Of a stretch of 64,000 bases of DNA, positions 58,000 through 64,000 are shown one piece after another. The notes under the pieces were generated by a model that was given only the letters and a program-made list of their open reading frames with translations, made no database searches and was not told the origin of the DNA. The stretch's first letter is position 1, and each line of letters opens with the position of its first letter. This stretch comes from Calonectria ilicicola (lineage: Eukaryota; Ascomycota; Sordariomycetes; Hypocreales; Nectriaceae). The translations under genes were made by a program, and so were the position numbers. Where the stretch lies: positions 3,038,001-3,102,000 of the forward strand of contig CP085828.1 of the NCBI GenBank assembly GCA_020809705.1, read 5' to 3'.

Positions 58000-58095
58000 T
58001 GCTCCCGGCAGGGCTTGAACCTGCGATCTTCGCATCACCAACACTTGCGAGTTGAAGTATTAGTACGAAGCTCTAACCAACTGAGCTACGGAAGC
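58000..58095 (-). tRNA. tRNA-Ile(AAU), with a 22-nt intron
   Basis: The cloverleaf folds: acceptor arm GCTTCCG with CGGGAGC (one T-G pair) and discriminator A at 58000; D arm GCTC/GAGC around AGTTGGTTA; anticodon stem TCGTA with TGCGA (one T-G); T arm GCAGG/CCTGC around TTCAAGC. The anticodon loop reads CT-AAT-A with the intron right after position 37 (58057-58036), then A38. AAU (read as IAU after deamination) decodes isoleucine AUU/AUC/AUA-type codons. The internal A box (TAGCTCAGTTGG) and B box (GGTTCAAGCC) are present. The intron boundary is inferred from the canonical position and could shift by a base. Confidence 0.85.
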
Positions 58096-58465
58096 CATCC
58101 AATGGTGACTCGTGTGAGTCGCTTGTGATTAGGTAAGCGTGTAATGCTATTTTTACGTCCTCGCCTCTCTACAGAGTTGGAACGCAAATGGGTAGCATAA
58201 GACTCTTGCTTTTTTTCTACCTGGGCACTATTGAAATCCATCGTGCGTACTGCAAAGTGTTACTCTGGGCTATTATATTCTATTTGGTTTTATTCTCTTG
58301 ATAATAATGGTGGTTTCGGTGTTTGATTCATCTCGTACATTAGGAGAGGTAGATTTCATATGTATACATAGCTCGTGTTATAAAAAAGCACAACACACCC
58401 TGTATTGCTCCGGCCATCATCCAGATCTATCGCTACTAAACGCCCAAACGCTAATCGCTGCTTAC
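58096..58465. other. Intergenic between tRNA-Ile and tsc1
   Basis: 370 bp containing the 5' flank of the tRNA gene and the 3' untranslated region of tsc1. AT-rich around 58210-58390. Nothing else seen. Confidence 0.45.
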
Positions 58466-61400
58466 TCATTCCATAAATCCCCTAATCCCCCTTAAGCCTG
58501 AAGATTTTTTGTCCTTTTTGCCAAGAGTTTCTTGTGCCCTGTCTCTGGACTCTCTCCGCAATCGATTCTGTGCACTCCCTGAAAAGAGGTCCGAATGACT
58601 TCGTGCCAAAAGCCGCCCTGCAGACTCGCTCCTTGCAAACGGTCGATGGTCCGGACTCATGGAGAGAGAGCCATCTCCAGACCAGTCTGTTCCAGCTGGC
58701 GATCCTGGCCGCTGCGCCCAACCGCCTGACAGAGGGGTCCCTGGCTTGTGCTTGGGTTCTAGAGGAGGGGTCACGTTGTATGCCGCCGCTTCCACGACCT
58801 CAGGATTGGAAAGAACCCGATGTGGACGGGTCCTCATAGTCAAAGGGCTTCCCGACAGAGACATGTATTCGCTGTCACCCTCGACTGAGTGCGAGGTATC
58901 AATACGCAATTGTCCAGGAGTTGCACCCGTCTTCATGTCTAGAAGGGATGACTGCAACGCCGTATATTTGCGCTTAAGAAGGTTACATTGCTTTTGCAGT
59001 TCGAATTGTCTTTCTCGGCTTGCTGCCAATGCCCCTTCCATCGCCTCCCGTGCGTGTGGCGAGGGTCGGTTACGCCCGCCTTCATGCGCCTCCGAGAGTC
59101 TTGCCTGGAGCGCTTCAATCTGAGACTGAAAGAGCTTCTTGGTTCGCTCGATCTCACCGTCTCGGGAGGCAAGTTCGATGCATAGCTTTTGTGACCTCTC
59201 TTTAGCTTCTGCTGCCGCGCCTAGGGCTCGCTGTCGCTCAACTTCTTTGGCTTGGTAGTCTCGTTCAACTGTTGTTAGTCTGCCCACCTCCTTCTTGAGC
59301 CGATCAATCTCGGCCCCATGGAGCTCAATGGACTGCATATTTTGCTTCCAGTTCAGTTCCTTGACCTCAGCTTCGCCAAGCATGATTCTCAGCTTCCCAC
59401 ATTCGGCTCTGGTATTGTCCAGCTCCTTCTGGGCAGCCTCAAATTCTGCCTTGAGCTTCTTTGAATCGTCACGTAATTTCTTGAGTTTGTTGGCCAAATC
59501 AGCCTCCCATTTCTTTGCTATACCCCTACTTTTCTCAGAATCCCTTCGCACCTGCATCTCGGCCTTCTTAGCTTCCTCATAGCGACTTTTCAGGTTGCGA
59601 TTCATAATGACAAGGTTTTGAGTCTCTGCTTCCGTGACAGCTTCCTCCAAGTGTCGTCGGCGGAGATCACCAATGTGTGCCATGTGCTGTTGCTTCAAGA
59701 ATCTCTCAAAATTGAGATCATTCTGAAGAATCAGGATTCGCCGTTGCAAGTGTGCTATTTGAGGGTTGGCCTCTGTCAAAGACAGCGGCGAGCCTATCTG
59801 CTGATTTATGTTTGAAAATCCTGTGAGTCGCTCAGCCACTGATTCCTGGTGACTGAGTGCTAGTGAAGGTACGCTGTCATTAGCTAATGTTTGGTTTAGC
59901 CCTGACTTGATTGCCTTGTTGGATTGAATCATATCCTGGAGTTGCGTGTGGGACGCCGACTGCGTCAAGTGAGGCGGCAATGTCGGGCTATCGGCACTGG
60001 ATTCTTTGTTCTTTGTGTCCACCGAATCCCTTGTTGAAGGGTGGCTGGACCCGGAGCCTCGGCGTGTCAGGCCGAATGGTTGTCTGCTGCTCACTACGGA
60101 TTCCATGCTGGCAGACTGACCTATGCTGTAGGGATCCTGTGGTTCTAAAATAGATGATCTGCTGAGAAGTGATGGATCCTGGCCGTCTTTGACAGAACCT
60201 TCACTCATAGGTATTTCTGCAGCAGGAATCGACGGCAAGGTCTGGCCGACCACTTGGTTCAGCTCCGTCATTAAACAAAGACCCATACACTCGGCAACCA
60301 CTTCGGAGGCTTCACTTTTGATCCACCTGCTGAAATCTGTCTTTTCTGAATCGACAGTGAGGGTATAGAAGTTGGGGTGCAGAAGATGGTGCCGTCTGAA
60401 CCTTTCAGATTGATCTCGAATTTCAGTCGGCTGCACCTCCATGTCATTTGCATTGGCCACATTCGCATGACGAAGATATCTTTGCGGCTTGCGAATATAA
60501 TCCATGAAATTTATAGGATAAAGCCCGTAGAGAATCGTGTAGTAGTTCAAGAGGTGATCGACAGGGTGGTCATCTACCTTGGCCTCATAACAATACTCTT
60601 CCCAAGGTCCGTCCTGGTCTGAATCGTCCAGCTGAGGCTCCACAATCCCAGCCCGCTCGCGAGACCAAAACAGCAGCCTGGCATAAATGTTGAAGAGAGT
60701 AGGAAGATGCGGCACCAACGAGCTGGGCATGTGCGGTAGGAGCATGATTAGAGCTGTCAATGCGACCGAGACAATAGTCGTCGAGGTATCGCGTTGCAGA
60801 CATCTCAAAATATTGCAGAATAGAGGAGTCTGGAGGATGAAGTGGATGTGTGGAGGTTGGCTTTGGAGATAGTCGGTGATGAACTTCAAAACCGCTTTGC
60901 GGTACTGCTTTTTGACAAAGTATCGATCCAAAGCGTTGAACATGTTCTTGCAAGTAGTTAGCCATCAAGGCTCGGTTATTCCTTAGGGTTTGATGTGCCA
61001 CTAACCTTGGGATGTCTCGTACCCAGCTGAATAAGAGCTTCACGTGTAACCTTTTCGTTGTAGTCGGCAGTTGTGATTCCTTCGCTGGTAGCTGGATATA
61101 GCTTGTCAAACCATTCGGAGAGAAAACGGCCGACGAGTGGACCAGAAAAAATGTCTTCATCGGAAGATTCTGCGTCTTCTTCGGCGATAGAGAGCATGTC
61201 CATGATACCAGCCAGTGACTCCGCAACCACACCCTTTTCCGGCGAGACTACCGCCGTGATGATGGTCATCGAATCCCACCAAGCAAATATACGCTCTGGG
61301 GTGCGAAGAATGGGCAGCAACCGACGGACGATGGCTATCCATGGGGCACCGTGGACTGGAGAGTTCCTGACATGCTTGTCAAAGATGGAAAATAGCTCTT

Positions 61401-61709
61401 CCTGAAGGCGATCGGCGGCAGCATCGTCATACTTCTGGTGGCGTCGCAGGTAGGCATCGATAACCTGGCAAAGGTCTTCTGGGAGCGGCGGGGGGATCGG
61501 TTCGGCCACGAAGGCGACGATCGCCTTGGACAGATCCTTCAGCGACCTGCAGGAATGGACCAAATTGTCAGTAGAGGTAGCAAGCGATGCGAGCAGTCAT
61601 GATGGGAGGGGTGTGATCATGAGAGCAGAGCCGCAGGGCCAGGGGTAGTTTGCGATGAAGCTGTCTGGGAAGATTTTCAGGAGGGTAATACGTACGCCGA
61701 TGAAGCCAT
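58466..61709 (-). CDS. tsc1: Hamartin homologue (TSC1), 3 exons with a 14-nt first coding exon, 1011 aa
   Basis: Exons are 61709-61696, 61546-61006 and 60946-58466; introns of 149 and 59 bp are GT-AG. The 14-nt first exon gives MASSA and joins to SLKDLSKAIVAFV in frame. The N-terminal helical hamartin core (about residues 1-330) includes HGAPWIAIVRRLLPILRTP and MFNALDRYFVKKQYRKAV; it then has Ser/Pro-rich disordered sequence (about 400-560) and a long coiled coil (about 570-870) rich in Leu/Glu/Lys heptads, as in human TSC1. The C-terminus is basic and ends in RGIRGFME. In S. pombe Tsc1 pairs with Tsc2, a GAP for Rhb1 (Rheb), restraining TORC1 and controlling amino-acid uptake. Tsc2 is not in the window. 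Budding yeast lacks the gene, so it is informative about TOR control here. Confidence 0.9.
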
Positions 61710-62878
61710 GACTGGCGCGACGGCCTCATCCGGGCTCGTAGGAAGGACGATGGCCAGACCGAGCGGACGAGGCCCGTTTAGAGTGGATCTAGGGAGCTGC
61801 CGGGAGGCTGGTGAAGCTATTCGGGCGGCGTTGTGCGCGAGCAGCTGATCGCAGGTAGATTGCGAGAAATGCGCGGCTGCGGGCTGTGGCGGGACAAATG
61901 GGGCGGCGTAAGTGGGCAAATTTGGTTGGAATAGTGCAACCCAGAATAAGCTCACCAGCGGCCAAGGGCCGCAACACCTGATGGCTAGCGGGCTCCCCAA
62001 GCACAGGCTCTAAGTTGCAGGGCACAGGGGCCTGTGGCTACAGCGGCGGTAGAGTGGCGGTAGAGTGGCTTTACAGTAGCTTTACAGTAGCTTTACAGTG
62101 GCTTTACAGTGGCTTACGGTGGATACCAGGGGGCAGGCACTGACTCTCGCGGATGAAAACGGCAGGCGGTGGGGGGAAAAGCCTTTCAGCGATCGGCCAC
62201 ACTCAGCCGGGGGATCCGGGTCCCAAGTACCTAGTGGCAGTGGGTCAGAGTGCCCGAGGAGTGGTACCCGGGACTTTTTAGGGCATAGACCCACCGAGGA
62301 TGAGCCGTGCGCTAGCAACCCCGCATCCCAGGCGCATGACCCCACGAGACCTGTGGATACATACCGCGAGACATGCGACGTACGGCTTCGTGTGGGTCCT
62401 CACACCAGACGGGACTGACGCCAGCTGCAATGAGGTGCCCTTCTGACTTGGATCGAGCCACTCGCTTTCATACCACTGCGACAGAGAGACTGGGGAAGTG
62501 CAGTCGCGTACACCCGTCCCGGTATAGTGAGGTAGGGTCGCAAGCTTGTCGAATTGGCTGGTATGATGATCCCGCAGGTAACGTACCTGAGCACAGAAGT
62601 AGAGAAGGGTAGGGGAGAGGTACCTTACCCTTCCCACCTCAAACCAGAGCATCCATCCCGTAACTATTTATTTTACTTCGACCTCCTCCGTGTTCTCTTT
62701 CCTTTTCTTCTTTCTTTCTCATCATCCAACAGTCTCATATCACCAATTCACCACAATCACCACCAATCCACTTCCCTTGTGTGTCTGTCTTCTTTCTGAC
62801 TTACACACATAGCACCACTTTTGTTTCCAAACCTCACTTTCCCATTCACAAACCACTACCCACTACAATACCGGCAAG
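61710..62878. promoter_or_regulatory. Divergent intergenic region between tsc1 and the DJ-1/PfpI gene
   Basis: About 1.2 kb containing the promoters of both genes. 62051-62116 is an 11-bp tandem repeat. 62660-62878 is a CT/CA-rich leader just upstream of the DJ-1-like start. No gene supported. Confidence 0.5.
62051..62116 (+). repeat. 11-bp tandem repeat, six copies
   Basis: Six head-to-tail units: AGAGTGGCGGT, AGAGTGGCTTT, ACAGTAGCTTT twice, ACAGTGGCTTT, ACAGTGGCTTA. Neighbouring units differ by one or two bases, the pattern expected of slippage followed by drift. It lies in the tsc1/DJ-1-like divergent promoter. Confidence 0.9.
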
Positions 62879-63969
62879 ATGAGTGCAAGCAAGTCCTCCG
62901 CCGTGGCCGACCAGGAGCCCCTGGACGTCCTCGTTGCGGTTCATGAGAAGTTTGATCTCCTCGACTTCGCGGGCGCTGTCGAGGTTTTCAGCACTGCCTG
63001 CCATGATTTTAACGACCCCGAGAGTAAGTTGGTTTTGTTTTTCCTCCACCACCACCACCACCACCAACCCCTCACCTCGTCGATCACCACCCCCTCTTTC
63101 AACACAGACCCCTCCCGCTGACACCACCCTTCTCTACTATAGACACCAAGGCCTTTGACATTACCATCGTCGGCCCCGACCCCAAGGTCCTCTCAACTCA
63201 AGGTGTCATCGTTGGCTCTCAGATCTCTTACAAGGAAGCTCATGACCGCCTTGAGGATTTTGACCTTCTTGTCGTCGTCGGCGGCAATTCCAAAGAAATT
63301 CTTGCAAAGGAACTCGAACCTCTTAGCCTCATCACCGATTTCTCCGAGCTCCAGAAGCGGGATCCCGCCCGCGAGCGAACAGTCCTCTCCGTATGCACTG
63401 GTGCCCTCTTCCTTGGAAAGCAGGGTATCCTCTCTGGCCTGTCGGCCACCACTCACCCCGACCACTTTACCCAATTTGAAAACATTTGCAGCGACGCTGC
63501 TACACAACTCCTCCAGGAGCGTACCGACGTCATTGAAGACGCTCGCTACGTCGTTAACAACCTTCGCTTCGACCTCGGAGATGAGGACGAGAACCCCTAC
63601 ATCCGTCGAAAGTCCGACTCAGGTCGCCGCCCTTCATTGAATGCTCGGTACGTAACATGTTCCCACCCCGGCCCCTTACCCCGCTTTGTACTACACTGGG
63701 CTTAAGACAGTTCACTGACTTGCATGCGTTACAGCAAAGGAAGCATGTCCTTTAAGGGCTCCAACTCCCGCCGCGAGTCCATTGTCCGCCGCGCTGCCAT
63801 GCGGCTGGGCGGTCTCCGCGTGGTGACCTCTGGGGGTGTCAGCTCTGGCATTGATGCAGCTTTGTATCTGGTCAGCGCCATGGTTGACGATGCTTGTGCG
63901 TTGGAGGTGGCCAGGACCCTTCAGTGGACCTGGAACAAGGGCGTTGTCGTCGACGGTCTCGACGTCTAA
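62879..63969 (+). CDS. DJ-1/PfpI-family protein (class I glutamine amidotransferase-like), 3 exons, 294 aa
   Basis: Exons are 62879-63023, 63143-63647 and 63735-63969; introns of 119 and 87 bp are GT-AG and in frame. The first strand carries HEKFDLLDFAGAVEVF, the Asp-x-x-Gly-Pro/Ala-x-Glu start of this superfamily; VVVGG and the nucleophile elbow VLSVCTGALFLG follow with Cys133. TSGGVSSGIDAALYLV near 248-263 is the conserved glycine/serine loop. Members include isonitrile hydratases, proteases, chaperones, glyoxalases and AraC-type regulators, so the reaction is not certain. An insert at about 195-240 between the catalytic Cys and the GG loop is basic and Ser-rich, with three R-R-x-S sequences (203-206, 210-213, 229-232). 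Intron 2 falls within it. No signal peptide; cytosolic location expected. Confidence 0.85.
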
Positions 63970-64000
63970 GATCCCTGGCAGTAAGTGCCGATTAATGTAG

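Noticed and set aside
1..64000. CRISPR arrays, bacterial insertion sequences, operons, riboswitches
   Set aside because: No regularly spaced repeats or prokaryotic features were seen; spliced genes and 5S/tRNA content show a fungal nuclear genome.

Overview
This is a nuclear window of a filamentous ascomycete (Pezizomycotina), most likely a Sordariomycete close to Hypocreales. The evidence is short 50-150 bp GT-AG introns with CTAAC/CTAAT-like branch points, a dispersed 5S rRNA gene, a het-c type glycolipid transfer protein, a CYP505 self-sufficient P450, a hamartin (TSC1) homologue, and an aspartyl-tRNA synthetase fused to DUF2156. Coding density is moderate. Several 3-6 kb stretches hold no gene I can support, and AT-rich tracts in them look like decayed sequence.

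Layout. 1-214: N-terminus of a Zn2Cys6 transcription factor running off the left edge. 2-7 kb: mitochondrial ribosomal protein uS4m and the clamp loader subunit Ctf18 share a 341 bp divergent promoter. 7.7-9.5 kb: a flavocytochrome b2-type L-lactate dehydrogenase with a C-terminal SKL. 10.5-13.7 kb: BRO1 (Vps31). 18.4-23.5 kb: phospholipase D and a GLTP/HET-C protein, divergently transcribed. 27.6-34.2 kb: an alpha/beta hydrolase divergent from the AspRS-DUF2156 fusion. 35.0-38.5 kb: CYP505-type P450/reductase fusion. 41.6 kb: DUF2306 membrane protein. 44.2-45.7 kb: arrestin-like protein with an LPxY motif. 51.4-52.5 kb: fungal C2H2-type zinc-finger protein, with unresolved coding-like segments upstream. 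54.7 kb: 5S rRNA. 55.2-56.8 kb: ZIP zinc transporter. 58.0 kb: intron-containing tRNA-Ile(AAU). 58.5-61.7 kb: TSC1. 62.9-64.0 kb: DJ-1/PfpI protein.

The most notable system is the pair at 27.6-34.2 kb. The fusion protein matches ergosteryl-3beta-O-L-aspartate synthase (ErdS), which charges tRNA-Asp and passes aspartate to ergosterol. The adjacent divergent hydrolase is the natural candidate for ErdH, which removes the aspartate. Together they would form a complete tRNA-dependent sterol modification cycle. The system is already described in fungi; that this locus carries both halves is my inference from domain content and position. Other membrane-lipid genes lie near it (PLD, GLTP, CYP505 fatty-acid hydroxylase).

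Splice models were built by hand from splice-site consensus and preservation of frame. No alignment or database search was possible.
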